Part shown: positions 9,964-22,500 of the stretch, piece by piece
How positions within the stretch are numbered: the stretch's first letter is position 1
How the letters are laid out: each line of letters begins with the position of its first letter
Source: Lunularia cruciata
Lineage: Eukaryota; Streptophyta; Marchantiopsida; Lunulariales; Lunulariaceae
Assembly: GCA_948567375.1 (NCBI GenBank)
Contig: OX419755.1
Location: 62,624,944 to 62,688,943 of the forward strand
Reading direction: 5' to 3'
Length of the DNA stretch: 64,000 nucleotides
Notes under the pieces: model-generated
What the model was told of the DNA's origin: nothing
The model's input: only the letters and a program-made list of their open reading frames with translations
Database searches by the model: none
Made by a program: the position numbers and the translations under genes

Positions 9964-12900
9964 TTGTTAATCGATCCTCCATCACATGCATTTTTTCACA
10001 TAGACGACTCACCTTGTATCTCTTGGCATGTTGAGCCTCAAGTCCTTTCAAGAGCACACTTCGAATCAAGGGTAGCTTCAATTCCTAGCAACCAAGGCCA
10101 AACAAAGTTGGTGATGAAGTTAAAACTGTCTTCCGACCTTATCTCAAAAAACCCATACGTCCCACTTTACCAAGCACTGCAAGTTCCGAGGCTATAGTCC
10201 TTGGTATCACGTTCACGATTTCCTACTCAAGAACAACTTCGACTTCTACAAGCGTACCTCTATTTAGTAGAGACGGTAATAGAGAAGCACGCAAATGAAC
10301 TAGATCACATAAAGAGGGTACCAAAAATGAAATGGAAGAGATTTACAAGCCTTAGCAGAAATGGAGTTCCATATATATGAGCTGTCACGGGGAAAGCCAA
10401 CCTCAGCGAATTTCGGTACCCCTGTCTCAGCAGGATCGGACCTTCCCATTCGTAGCGTTTCTGAGGGCAACGCGTGCTGGTGGTTTGAATCTGTCCAGTT
10501 ATCTTTGTGCCAGGTTTAATTTTGGATATTCCGTAACTCCAGTTTTGAAGCTGAGATCTGGTTTTGACATTCACGGAGATCCGATGGATGAAGGTGATTA
10601 ACCTTGAGGCGTACCCCTACTTCAGATAAAAACAAGTAAGGGTAGGTAAATGAAATCCAAGAAGGAAGACAAACAGATTTGTGATAGTTGAACCTTTCTT
10701 TCACATGTCGTGTTTCAACGGATGATCTTGATAGGCGCCGTCTGATAAATGACATGAAACAGTTACAGAGATGAGCGATCATGAGCAGCTTGACAACAGC
10801 AGTCTACTGAAAGATGACGAAGTGTCCATAAAACTTCACACGAGAATGAACTTTTTGCACTTCGTCTGATCTCTCAAGCACTACCTAACGACATCATCTT
10901 CTGCACTGCAACAAGACAGTTTGCACGGTACAGATTCTGTAAGCGACTCAATGGCCTAAGACCTTGTTTTTATAGTGAAGGTCTGACTGAAACTAAATCT
11001 CTTACCTTCCACTTGTTATGTGAATGGCTGCTGAGTTCAATGACACCGACTTGTCATGCTGCAAAGAAACAGCTACGATAGTAGTGTCCAATAAGAACGC
11101 TGTTTCATGAGCGTTTACAGCTCATCCTCAATAGAAGTGGAACAGAAACAGTCAATGACACCCTTAAGCCGATGGAGTTTGATATTTAGACATGAAGAAT
11201 GCAGACACTGGCTTTCAAACGCCGGAGACACTAGATTCTGTAATCGCTATATTTTCCATACATGTAGAAGGGTTTCTACTGGACTAAGCTATTATATTTC
11301 AAATTCTTGGGAAGAGGAAATCCAAATCCCTGACACAGTGTTCAAAGCACAGACCCTGGAGTTGTATACACTAGTAAATTCCTGCAGTAACAAGCAGCCA
11401 AGCAAAACCTTGAGAATAGAAAACAGAATAGATCAAGGCAAATAGACCTTTCAGACCATTAGAAGCTGGGTGGACCCTTGAATCTACCAGTGTCCGGGCT
11501 TTGAAATTTACGGAGAATGCTTCTTGACATCTTTTAGTTGTCTGTTTTGATAATGAAATTGAAAACCTTGAAATCAAGAACTTTAATCATATGATGACGA
11601 CTGTATTTCTACCATTAAGTTGTAGGCAATTTGAGCTTCAAGATGGGATAGGGTCAGTCTACAACACGGAAATGACTTCCCTGAGCGGATAGCAGGTCTG
11701 ATTACAAATCAACCACAGAACTAATTTGCTTTTGGAAACTTGTCCGCCGCTGAGACTCGCTATCTGAAAAAGCTCTCCAGTTGTAATTATAGGACTCCCC
11801 CACAAGACTCTCTTTTCTGCATTCGATCATTTGTAAGACGGATTCTAGTGCTAACGGTACACTACTAAAACGAAACGGCCTGCAAATACTAATTCCGAGT
11901 CACAGCACCTGAATTAACTGCTCAGAAGAAAAACCCTTGCCAATCTCAGCTATATGCGTGTTCTCCGGTTGACCATCATAGTGTACGTACACTCGCTTGT
12001 AGTCCTTGCTCATCTTTCCATGATCCTGGAAGTCAGTCGAGCAAGGTTCGTCTTCCAAACTCACGTAGAATTAGTGCCAAAGCCGTGCCGAAAGAAGAAT
12101 GGCGTTGCAATATCAAACTGCCAATAACCGATAATTATAGCTTTAGATAATCACGCCTCCTGCCATCTTGATTGCACATGTCTTGAAGCAGCACGCATTA
12201 GAATTGACATACCATTGCTGTTCCATTGGTGGGTGGAGCAGATGATCTCCTCACTCTACAGTTGATAGCTTTCTTCTAACCGGGATTTATCACTCTCTCG
12301 ATTCCTAGGGTACTCAAGAGGACTCATTACAAAAGAGGAGATCACAGTTAATTTTGTGGTGGGAGACGGGTCATGAGCCCTTTTCGCAGCCGCTGACGGT
12401 GAAATGCCTCTCACGCATTTGCAAACTTCTCGCCCTCAGAGAAAAGATCTTTTGGAAAGAATCAGGTAGATGTGACCTTTCAGTTCTAGTACCGACATCG
12501 CTATTCGAAGACTCAGTGCCTTTGATTCTTGGGACTGTCCGGTTCATGTAGAAGTTCCAGGATGTTATGTATGTTTCAACTTTCAAAATTAAGCTCCTGA
12601 TGAACTACAGTACAGTACTTAGTCGATGTGAACTATGAACGGAAGGCCACAGACCACCCGTGCCAAGTGCTGGACGGTTACTTCCGTACGAAACAGTAGA
12701 GGACTTGCAGCACCCTTTTGTACCAGTAATCGTTTGAGGCGCTTTGATGTTATAAAGCTAAGATGGATACTTGTTGGAATTTACGGTGCCTTGAGCATCC
12801 ATCTGCGTTATTCTCATTAATAGTCTGCATTGATCCTCATCCGAATTGCTGAGAGATTTGACAGTAAGCTCCTCTCTTTTACCTTCCTTTGTCTGCTTCC

Positions 12901-13629
12901 AAGCAATTTTAATAGATTGAAATTATTTAAAGCAGAACGTCGCCTTCTCTACAGCTTTTGCTCTGCTAGATTACTTTTTTGTTGTCCAGTAACCTTCAAG
13001 AAGCTAGCAAGAGTTATGGCGGTTTGAGCTATGTCGTCCATATACACAGATACCCCGGAAGATTTTGGAACTCAAGCTGCTGGCCTGCATGGTGTAATGC
13101 ACAAGTCTGTAATGACTTTGAGAGATGTCGTCCACCTATCCTCCAAGGATTAGGCGGATTGCCTCAACTCATTGACATGATGGGTATTGTAAAATTGGAA
13201 CAAGTTTATCAGAAGAAACATGTCTTGAAATACTCCAAAATCTTAAGACCTGCCCAACGCAACTCGGCCTGGAAGCGAACTTCCCCTGTACACTCTCTAC
13301 CACCTCAAATAAGCAAAAGTCTAATTGTGTATCAATTTCGGCTACAGCAGTCTCATTTTGCGCCTGCTCGCGGAGATGGATGGCATTGGTCTGAAGAAAC
13401 AAGTCAACTCTTCAGACCCTCCTTTTTCCGGACACAATATCTGATCGCTCGCTTCTTGCAAACCCTCAAAAGGTCCAAACCATATAATCAATAAGCTCGC
13501 TGCTGGCCGCCAGACCCTTGTGGATCACATGGGATAAAGCTTCAGAGATATATAAATTTTGAATGCTAACGCCGCACTCTTGAAACAACCTTAATCACCT
13601 GAACGACCTGTTTTTGTTACAAGCGCTAT
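9964..13629. other. Intergenic, balanced composition; no recognised gene
   Basis: About 3.7 kb between the copia nest and the end of MSL1. Composition is balanced, unlike the AT-rich DNA further right, and no transposon protein could be read. Several frames of 60-170 codons are open by chance on both strands, but they lack a start context, splice agreement or a recognisable motif. A small ORF at 13,031 is listed separately. The first ~300 bp on the left of MSL1 should hold its 3' UTR. Confidence 0.5.
13031..13153 (+). CDS. Possible short ORF, 40 aa
   Basis: ATG at 13,031 opens a 40-codon frame (MSSIYTDTPEDFGTQAAG to LRDVVHLSSKD) ending at TAG. The composition looks protein-like, and an intron-like stretch lies upstream (donor-like cag|taagct at 12,862, pyrimidine-rich tract, then ttgttgtccag at about 12,990), so it could follow a spliced leader. 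No family is recognised. It points toward the convergent MSL1 gene on the other strand. It may equally be chance. Confidence 0.22.
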   Translation: MSSIYTDTPEDFGTQAAGLHGVMHKSVMTLRDVVHLSSKD

Positions 13630-16504
13630 TTACCCCTGTCCGCCCAAGACAGCTCCAGAACTGGTTATGATACGCGCTGCTTCCACTAGAAGGCCCTGTT
13701 CTACCAAAATAAATTCATCTTTGCTCTGCCAGGACGGACAGAAAACTTTAGTCATTTTACAGGTATCAGAATGCTTCGACTCAACTAGAAAAAATAAAGC
13801 TACAACAAAGGACGCCTAAATTATGGAAAATATCATGTTTAACTGTCTGCTATGCAAGTCAAGACACCAACAGAATCATATAGACTCATTGGGTCTTTTT
13901 GCCCAAGTCCTCTCCGTATAAGAGAACAAAACAGCGCCTCACTGTGGATCTTCTATAGTTGTACCATGCGAGATTTACTACCTTTGCGAGGATAAACCTA
14001 CCATTGTCTTGAGATTGCAGGAGATAGCAATCTCTAGTGATGATGGTGTAAACTGGGAAATGAAGCAGCGTGGTTTGTCTTCCTCCAAGGAAACCTGAGG
14101 ATGATGATTTAGCATCCCTCGAATGTCCCTTGTGAATATTGGTACTTTCTCAAAGTCTTGAAGCCGAATAGGAATCTTTACTGCCAATGCTCGCCATGGT
14201 GCTCGTGACTTGTTAATGATAACCTATTAACATAGTGCTCGATACTTAGCTCTCTGAGGCAGCAGGGAGGAAGAAGACTCTAAGCCCACTCCATGATTCA
14301 GTTATTATTCTCGTCAAAGTAACTGTACAGAAAAGACGTCCATATAAAAGCAATAGGTAACACGGTTTGCTATGTAACTGGCTAAATAGCCTTTACAGTT
14401 CATTAACCTTTGCTACGTGTTCCTCGACTTACTTGGCTCTGGAAGAATGAATTGGGAACGATAATTGGGTTCTTGTCAGTATTCAGCAACCGAGTTGAGT
14501 GCAATCCCACCTCCTCCACCTTACCCTCTAGATTTCCTACCTGCAAAAGTACGGCAAAGCAAGGCAAAACATCAAGAAAAGTATTAGACTACGCCTACCG
14601 GTAGTAGCCCCAAAAAGAAAACGGAAGAATTCTACCTTGAATTTCAGACAGAAAATTAACAGCACAGGTAGGACAGCACCTTGTCAGCAAGATCATTCCA
14701 TTTGATAATCAGGCTCATGAAAGCTTGAAGAGTACACATTTCTGTCTATCTGGATGGTACTCGCTATCATGTCACTCCTTGTTACATATTCAGCACACCT
14801 ATTTAAAGTCTACTGTCCCTCACCGTACACAAACGAAATCAACCACCAGTGTCGACATGCTTAAACTGACTCACTTTTATCTGGTCACCGACAGAGAAAG
14901 GTCTGGAAAAGGAAAGAGAAACTCCAGTCAAAATATTCCCGAGTATTTCTCTGGCGGCGAATGCTGTTGCAATTCCTGCACGCCATACGAGCAGAAATCA
15001 TTGGAACAAAATATCAGGTACCATGGCCATGCTAACCGCTACAACAACAACTGTCTACACCCCCCTTTCCAACATGAACTTAAAAGCTACTGAGAAGCGG
15101 AGTGGAAATCCAAACTTCAGCCATCTATTAAACCTCAAACTTAAAGATCCTCACCTCCAATGCCTCCAACTGTTAGAAGCGATTGAATTGCTAAACCATA
15201 AGCCTCAGCAAGCCCCAACGCGCCAATGATAACCAATCCCAAGGAAGAGAACTTGTCTATTGTCAAGTATCGGTCCCTTTCCTCGGTGGAGAGCGATCGG
15301 CCGGACATCTTGCGGTTCAACACCTTGCTTTTCCAGTTATGCAGAAACCAAACTATACATAACACACCTCCACCAGCCCAGAATTGACTCAAATAATGCG
15401 CAGCTATAGAATTTGGAGCCACAAGTATACCGCTGCACAATGACAGCTGACATCAAGTCGTCACATGTACTGTCCAAATCTAATTACACAACACCGTCAA
15501 GCATATACAGAGCTGGTAAAGAAATTTTGTGATTCAAAGACTATTGCTGAGTAGCGGCAGCTGCTTCACTCTGGCCCTGCCACCCACACGTTGCGAGGTC
15601 TATCAAGTGCGAAAGGAAGTGGTACTCACACTTGGAGGATGGTCAAGATGGTGGCGAAAAGTCTGGAAGGAGTCTCCATTGCCTTCCACATGCTCAGCTC
15701 ATAAGGAACTTCTACGATTGGATCTGGTGATAATCCCTTCTGAACTGCGGCAGAGCCTTGCTCCACATAACTGTGCAGAGTACGAAGTATTCTGGGCAGT
15801 ATAAGCCAAGCTCCAGTGAAAACTCCCACTGGAACTGCAATTTCGGGTATAATAGGGTACTTTTCAAGAACCCTGTTTATTGCAGGGTAAAGAGGCTCTG
15901 CTGCCTCCTCAACGGCCTTGTAAGCATCCACAAGCTTAGTGTAAGCTTTATCAGTCCACTGAGTGTCCACAACAGGTGCCACTTCAATTTGGTCCGCTGA
16001 AACCCCATCTGAAAGATGAACACAACAATCATATAGAATGAATGAATGATCACGTCTTTCATAGTAGCTCTTGTTTTGGTGAAATTTGCCACGATCAAAA
16101 GAACTTCAATGGGCAACTACCATAACCAAAGTAATACCGGAAGAATTGAGCAACCCCGCATCCTCTTTCGAGTCAACTTCCGGCGCTGCCCGATCCTTTG
16201 AAGTAGTACCCCATGAGTATGACCTATTCTGGGTCATTTGCAACATTGGCCCGGGCGAAGTGCTCCTAATTGCCCAAGCTTTTGATGGTAAGAAGGTACT
16301 ACTGTAAGATCCCGACCGGATTTGAGAGCCTTCCAACTCCTCTGGTCTGTCCCAGGTAAGACATTGAACTGCACCCGATGAATGTTCCCTCCTCAAGGTC
16401 TGGTTGTTTACAGAACATGGTGACTGTGGAGCAATCAAATGTGAATGAAATCTTGAAGATAATTTGCGAATGGTTGCCCTTAAGCAACTGGACGAGCGAG
16501 CCAT
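13630..16504 (-). CDS. MSL1: MscS-like mechanosensitive ion channel, MSL1 type (organellar)
   Basis: Seven minus-strand exons: 16504-16138, 16008-15630, 15432-15155, 14975-14875, 14540-14433, 14223-14002, 13725-13630. All introns are GT-AG and all phases join, giving 516 aa. The N-terminus (MARSSSCLRATIRKLSSRFH) is rich in Arg/Ser without acidic residues, like a mitochondrial presequence. Membrane segments follow: IAVPVGVFTGAWLILPRIL, RLFATILTILQVGILVAP, GGGVLCIVWFL and the pore helix region LGLVIIGALGLAEAYGLAI then SLLTVGGIGGIATAFAA. The MscS beta domain reads SFSRPFSVGDQI, EGKVEEVGLHSTRLLN, IIVPNSFFQSQVIINKS. The C-terminal part (KIPIRL, CFISQFTPSSLEIAISCNL, VEQGLLVEAARII) matches plant MSL1. 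Known role of the family: stretch-gated channel of the mitochondrial inner membrane that relieves excess membrane potential (plastid MSL2/3 are close relatives). The gene appears intact. Confidence 0.93.
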
Positions 16505-17124
16505 CGTCTCGTATCAGTGATCAGCTGAACCTCAACGTCTAAAACTTTTCATGTCCATCGTAAGCCGTAATAATACCGCCAGTCCACCAAATTCTCCTCC
16601 TCAACTGCCTCTTTTCACTGTTAACTACCTCATCATCAAGGCGAAATGCTCAAGGATCCAGAAGAAAAAACTGGACATCCTACGTACAGTCTACACTTTG
16701 CACATAGATGAGCTGGTGACATATCTACAGGCTCCCGACTAGTCAAGGCTACTCGTGTTTACGTCATGTCGCCCGTGACATTTACATCCCCACAGTACGG
16801 AGCAGAAGAGATGACGGGGTTAAGAGAGTGAAGGAAGTGCTTGCTTCTCTGGGGAAACTTGACAACTTGTAGTTGCCAAGTTTTTAAAGGCTTATTTGAG
16901 AAATGAAGTCGGCACCCGGTCTAGTTACCGCAAGGTATGATGTTGCTAGTAGCAGGTTCGCGCTCAGTAGGAGTTGATAATGAGAAGTTGAACAATTGTT
17001 AGATGTTCTCAGCTTGGCTGTCCCAGTTAGAAATCTTAGAACCCCGAGTTAATCGGCTTGCACATGTGTAGATCCGCTTCGATGCAGTGAAATAGACGTG
17101 CTAGATTTCTGTTACTTGTCCTTC
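16505..17124. other. Probable MSL1 promoter and 5' UTR region
   Basis: This stretch lies upstream of the MSL1 start codon on the minus strand. A plus-strand frame from ATG 16,551 (64 codons) is open, but it overlaps the expected MSL1 leader and shows no motif. I see no clear TATA box or other regulatory element. Confidence 0.4.
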
Positions 17125-17539
17125 ATGTTCCCTTCGCAGATTTCATCATTCATATCATGCTGGGGTGAACTCGATGATGGATTGGAGGGATTTCGATCCA
17201 TCCATCAGCTTTCAATGCCTGCGGTTACTGAGCGCAGTTTTCAGGTGAGAGACTTTGTTCATACCTCTTTCTATTTCAACAACGCCATAGCAATTTGAAA
17301 ACCATTCAAGTGGGAATAATGAGCTTCGGCCACAGGCATTTCTCCAATATCCCTTCTCCCCCGTATTCAAAGATGGTTGCTACGCCCTTGAGAAGCTTAC
17401 TTCGCATCAAAATTGTCTCGATAAAATGTTCGTGAACTTCAAGTTCTACCAGAGTTTGACTTCTTTGTGGGAACAGAAAAGGAAGTGCGTACTTCCTAGG
17501 AGCACAATGAACAGATGCATACCGTTCCAAGCCCCATAA
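17125..17539 (+). CDS. Candidate small two-exon gene, function unknown
   Basis: Exon 1, 17125-17244, starts at an ATG (MFPSQISSFISCWGELDDGL) and ends TTTTCAG with a good donor (GTGAGAG). Exon 2, 17336-17539, follows an acceptor (GGCCACAG) and runs 67 codons (AFLQYPFSPVFKDGCY to NRCIPFQAP) to TAA. The 91 bp intron keeps the frame, giving 107 aa. Alternatively 17140 is itself an acceptor (CCTTCGCAG) and the real start is further left. It lies between two minus-strand genes. I recognise no domain. Open frame plus matching splice sites is modest evidence only. Confidence 0.28.
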
Positions 17540-18202
17540 TCTTCAGTAATTCCAATTGTCAGATATTTAGACAGTACCTGTAGTAGCACCTTAGCCTTGA
17601 ATTATGGCTCTGCCAAGTAAAAGAGATACACATTGAGTTGGGGGACATAAAATCATTAAATTATTAGCAGCAACTAAATAAATGCATCATAACAAAGAGG
17701 ACACAAAAAGTGTTATAGAGAAACCACAAGCAGATAGTAGAAGCATGGGCAGAATACACTTCGGATGTACGACGGGCAAATATTCAAGAAACACCAATAA
17801 ATGTTTCGAAGAACGTAGAGGACATGTGATTGGAAGTACCCACAAAAACTGTGAATTTCCAGCTTAATTTAGGAACAATAGCCTCGTGTGGCTCGGACTT
17901 ACGACATTGACAGTGCTGAGACCTAGGCTGTAGCTCGGTATGCGCATACTTATATCGGGATATCTGGACAATCGAAGTGATAGACCTGTGCCACAGATCT
18001 GAATCAACCGACAGTGAAACTATGGACAAGAATAAACCCATCGTGAAGATGCCACAACTTCTAAGCTCAGTTTCAGACGGACTGTAAGGGAATAGTGATT
18101 TCATCGGAAATTGGTCCTACCTACAGTTCAAGAGGAAAAGCTACCTACCTACATCTTTTCGTAGCCTACCCTAAGAGAGGACTATTTTATTATTGCAACC
18201 CA
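17540..18202. other. Intergenic; expected HY5 3' UTR and possible last exon
   Basis: This stretch lies downstream of HY5 on the minus strand. It contains a strong acceptor-like site (TATTCCCTTACAG, exon from 18081) that could receive the donor at the end of the HY5 zipper exon; the frame would then stop after two residues at 18073-18075. Nothing else is recognised. Confidence 0.4.
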
Positions 18203-20847
18203 TTAGGATCGTCTCCTCCTCCATTCTTTTTCAGAGCTGTGGTTTTCACAATCTACATCAAGATACAAATCAAGATAATTAGTATATAGTTCTACAAGAA
18301 AACCACAAGTAGTATCAACAGGATATGACTCAATACAATACCCGTACAAAGTAGTGAATGAACTAAACCACACAAATATACAAATCAAACGGAAAAACAG
18401 TTTACTCAAGACACTGCAAGGATACAAAGATAAGGTGGTCTTCATTACCTGTCGAAGCATATAGTTCTCTCTTTGCAAAGTGGATACTTTTTCTTCCAAC
18501 TCTTCATTTCGCTGCTGTAGTTCCTTGGATCTTACTTCCAGGTCACTGAGATAAGCTTTCTTCCGTTCCCTCGCTTGCTGAGCAGATACTCGGTTCCTTA
18601 AAAGCCTGGCAACACGTGTGTCCTCCATCAAGAAAGGAAATACTTGTTTTGTCTAACACTGGCATGCAGTACGACCACGTCCGGTCAACGTAGAAATGTA
18701 ACATCTCGGAAAGCCTACCCCAAATTCCAAATTGAGTCCTTCACAGGATTGCTTACCAGAATCTACCCTCTTCTGGGAACAAAATGTTAGGTTTCTCCAC
18801 TATTTTCATCAGACCTGCCGTGACTGTAATCGTTTAAGAATATCCCAGTGTCTGTTATGCGCAAACTAGAGCCATTCTTACCTTTTGAGGCGTTTATGTT
18901 CTTTGTCCGCTGAGGCTCCTCCTCTCTTTCGTGATCTAGTTCCAGAAACTTGCCCTTGCGGTTGGGCTGACGTGGCACCAGAGACTCCACTTTTCCCGAT
19001 CATTTCAGGCACGCGCCTAACATCAGAGTCACTTTCATTACCTGCACAAAGAAGTAAGCAATTTAGTACTATCATGAAGGCCAGATGATTCGTAAGAACG
19101 GGAGAAGCGGACACCAAGATGCTACTCTTTGCACAATTACTTAAAACTGCCGAGCACAAATTTGCACTGTATCAATAAGCGAAACCTTCGCAAAATGAAA
19201 TGCGAGTTCATGCGCCGATACTGATGTCTGCGAATAGGCGTAGGATCTTCTACAGATCTCTGTTTCTGTTCATGACAAAGGGACTCTGCGACAGAGCTCC
19301 GATTTCCACGATAATCCGCTGGGACTGTGTGAACTGGTGGTGCGCAAATCTACCGCAGCATAATGTGTTCGACTGTTGACAGAACCAAGCTACGAAGTAA
19401 ACTTGCAGAGCACAGATAGACTGATCGACTCTCAGTATGGGCACCATGCACTCACCATCTTTCTTCGGTTCAGAAGTCCCTGTTGCGGCGGGAGAAGGAG
19501 ACGCTCCATCAGAACTGGACTGCTTCTGGGAGGAAGCGCCAGCGGATGTTACTTGCATTGGGGAGCTAAGACTTTTTAGAGCAGAAGTATCCCCGCCGAC
19601 CTGGATTTTCCCGTCAATGACAGGCTTCCAGGCGCCCGCATAGGGACTTTCTTTGGAATTAGGGGTCGCAATGGTTGGCGGTTTCGGATTCCAAACAGGA
19701 AGAGCTTTGGAATATAGGCGACCAGCTCCTGCAACACCATATTCACGTTTAACACAACATTTAGATCGCTGGCTGACATCTTCCATTTAGATCTTCATCA
19801 GTTTAGCAACGGCAGCCATATGTTTCTTGAACTGCAACATCTACAAGTCACTTCGCACAACTTCCTCCATCGCGCTTGGCTACTGCAGGGGAAATTTAAC
19901 TGGGCAAAAAGTTCTTGAGGGAGAAGTGTAAAGGTCTTGAAGGAAGACGTTCCTAAATTCTTCAAGACAAGCTGGAATTTTACAGCTGACCTTTCCGAGG
20001 GCCTTGAGACCTCCTCCTAGCAGAGGGCTCCCTCCGTAAGACCCAAGGAGCTATTAACAGTACCAACAACCACTCCACGATGTTCCAGATGCCTGTGTCT
20101 CTCGGCGCTGGTTACCATGAAACGTTTCTAAGCGCTAGAAAAAGGCTCCGTCGACATCTCATTACCGGAAGTTTAAGTTTGTAAAGTATGAGATCTCGAC
20201 CTGAACCAAAGTGTGAGTTCAAGTTGAATATAAAAATTGCCAACACGGCCACACCTTGAAGTGTCTAGAAACGCAGTATAAGGTAAGTCCCTACTTAGGT
20301 TTCACAGCTGGATTTGCACGGCAAGGTCGGTATCCTCCCATTCGATGGCGGAAGAGGAAACAGATGCCACCACCCTCGCGTCACAACCTCCGTGATAGCA
20401 CACAGCTAATCATAATTCAACTCTCAAGAGTGTTCAAGCCGGCGGTAAGAAAATCAAGAACCGGAAAGTAAGGAACACGGAGCTAGAGACAGAGGACTCA
20501 GGGCTGGGGATCCAAAACCTACGACGAGGCCGCGAGTCCCCCGATTTTGCTAATTTGTGACCGAAGAATTTAGTTCTCATAAGGAACGGGGAGAAGGTCA
20601 CAACTTCCTCGCACAAGAATTGGCTGCTTACAATTGTTCAGGTGCTCTATGTTGTAACAGACATGAAGTATCCAATTCGATACTAACCTGGCAATACGTT
20701 GTTGTTGGGCTCAGGCTGGGTGATATCGTCAGTTACATCAGGAACTTCTCCATCCGTGCCATCACTATCCAAAGAAGCCTCTGAATCATTGTCTACGTCC
20801 GAATCAACCCACTGAAGCTCAGGGTCTTGATGCTCCACTTCATTCAT
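18203..20847 (-). CDS. HY5: HY5-type bZIP transcription factor
   Basis: Minus-strand exons: 20847-20688, 19728-19456, 19041-18882 and 18605 downward. All introns are GT-AG with matching phases. Order of parts: an acidic N-terminal region ([18 protein letters not shown]) with GEVPDV; a Ser/Pro-rich region; the COP1-binding VP motif [15 protein letters not shown]; a basic region ([20 protein letters not shown], then [15 protein letters not shown]); and a leucine zipper ([20 protein letters not shown] to ENYMLRQ). Up to that Gln it is 250 aa. HY5 is a light-signalling activator that binds G-box/ACE promoter elements and is degraded through COP1 in darkness. The end is ambiguous: CAG|GTAATG is a donor, yet read through it codes VMKTT, like the ILKNTT end of seed-plant HY5, with the stop at 18203. 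Start: MNEVEH at 20847 is the first in-frame ATG of its exon, but an upstream exon is possible. Confidence 0.9.
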
Positions 20848-22500
20848 TAAAGTGTTTGAAAAGCCCGAATCAGAGGGCCAAGCGTCGAGTAGCTTCCCTT
20901 GCCCCGGATTCCGGCCTCCGTGACTACTTGAATGATGGCCCGTGCTCAAACTCAGCTCCAGTGCAACAACGGCTCTCGCGATGTTGCTTTGCGGCCAGAC
21001 AACGGCAGGCTTTCCAGGCCCCCGAAGCAGCACTATGGTACTCACTACCAGAGTAACAACACCCTCGACCTTCTTGATTTCAGGTTCTCCTCCTCCACTG
21101 GACTTTACACGATAACTAGTTCCGAGCCAATTGCGCGAGTCTCTTCTACTTCACATCAGGCTGTCCGACCACCTCCTTCGCTCCGAATTAAGCACTTGAG
21201 TGACAACTAATAATCGGAATCAGACAAAGGGGAGAGCACCAAATTCAAACCACCGCGCCGTTCTGTTCCGTTCCGCCTCGATGCGAATTCCTATCCACCA
21301 GGAAAGGAGAGTAACGAGATGCCGAGCGACAAAAAATCTACCTCAATGCGTGCAAGCTTTGCAACGACAGCCCCCCAGGCATGGCGTGGAACAGGCTGCC
21401 TGGATGATTTGAAGGGAAATCGACAGAAGGAAGGAAGAGAGGTAGGAACAATTGCTCGCCTACGTGAGCACTACACAATGCATTCACACATGACGACGAC
21501 GAAGCATTCCAGCCAAGCCCTACTGCAGTAATGCTGAATGCTCTGTAGTCTGTAGTAGTAGTAGTAGTAGTAGCAGTAGTAGTAGGAGTAGTAGTAGTGA
21601 TGTAGGCCCGAAGAAGGGCCCTACCTCCTCCCGGTAGAGGACAGAAACACACTTTTGCCGTCTTCTGTGGGCAAAGATCTTTACAGCCGAACGCAACGGA
21701 GTTCTCTGCTCGTCTTCCACACGCAAAAGCGAATCTCCTTGTACTCTATTTCCGACGAAACCTCGTATCCGTCCATCCATTCGTTCATTCATTCATTAGC
21801 AGGTTCAGTTCGAATCGCGCAGTAGGTTCCTTCGAGTAATCATCAATCAATAGAAGCAGCAGGGCCGCTTGAGCCCCGCGCAGATGTGGACCTTTGAGAA
21901 GCGTCGATTAGGACGATCTCAGTTCCCAATTTTATCCAGTCTGGGGATTATTTACTGCACTGTACCTGCTCCGGCACCAGCCGGTCACTTAAGTTCTCTC
22001 GTTGCTCTGGCAGAAGTCAAAGGTGAGGTGAATCTGGCACAGCGCGGACGGAAGGACGACAGATGCTCCAGGTCTCCGCCCATTGCGGGTCCGAACTCTG
22101 AACGGAGAAGGCTCCCTGACTAACGAAGCACCGAAAAGGATGCCGAGGACTCTCGAGCATCATAAAAAGAAAGCGAACAATATTAATACGTGCAGACGGG
22201 AGGCGACCACGTCTTCCCTTCCCTGCCGTCGATGTTCCTACAGATGCATTTCATTTGGACAGGTGAGCGGGAAGAGACGCGGACCTATCTCGCTCGTTGG
22301 ATAAATCTAACGGTTCTCACTCGTCCACGCTCTGACCCGGAACTCTTCTTCTCCCAACTCTATATGTATAGCGGGAGGTACTCCTTCCCAAACCTGCTCT
22401 ATCCCGTACCTTCTTCAAAGTTCTCATCGTTTGTATGTTTGTCCTTTTGCTGCCCTGACATTTATTGAAATCAATTAAGTATTCCTGGTCAATAAATACG
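20848..22500. other. HY5 upstream region, no second gene recognised
   Basis: Balanced-composition DNA upstream of HY5 on the minus strand, presumably its promoter and leader. The HY5 first-exon frame stays open on the minus strand to about 21,165 without another ATG, so part of it may be coding if an upstream exon exists. Past 22,500 the composition changes abruptly to AT-rich repeat DNA. Confidence 0.5.
21548..21600 (+). repeat. TAG-type trinucleotide microsatellite
   Basis: About 17 nearly uninterrupted units of GTA/TAG with a few AGC and GGA interruptions (gtagtagtagtagtag and so on). On the HY5 strand it reads as CTA repeats, 0.7 kb upstream of the predicted start codon. Confidence 0.9.

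Noticed and set aside
10305-10601. Overlapping open frames on both strands
   Set aside because: No motif, no consistent start, both strands open; most likely chance.
13169-13402. Minus-strand frame after an acceptor-like ttgtttcttcag as last MSL1 exon
   Set aside because: The exon 13,725-13,630 fits the MSL1 C-terminus (VEQGLLVEAARII) with correct phase and a stop, so no further exon is needed.
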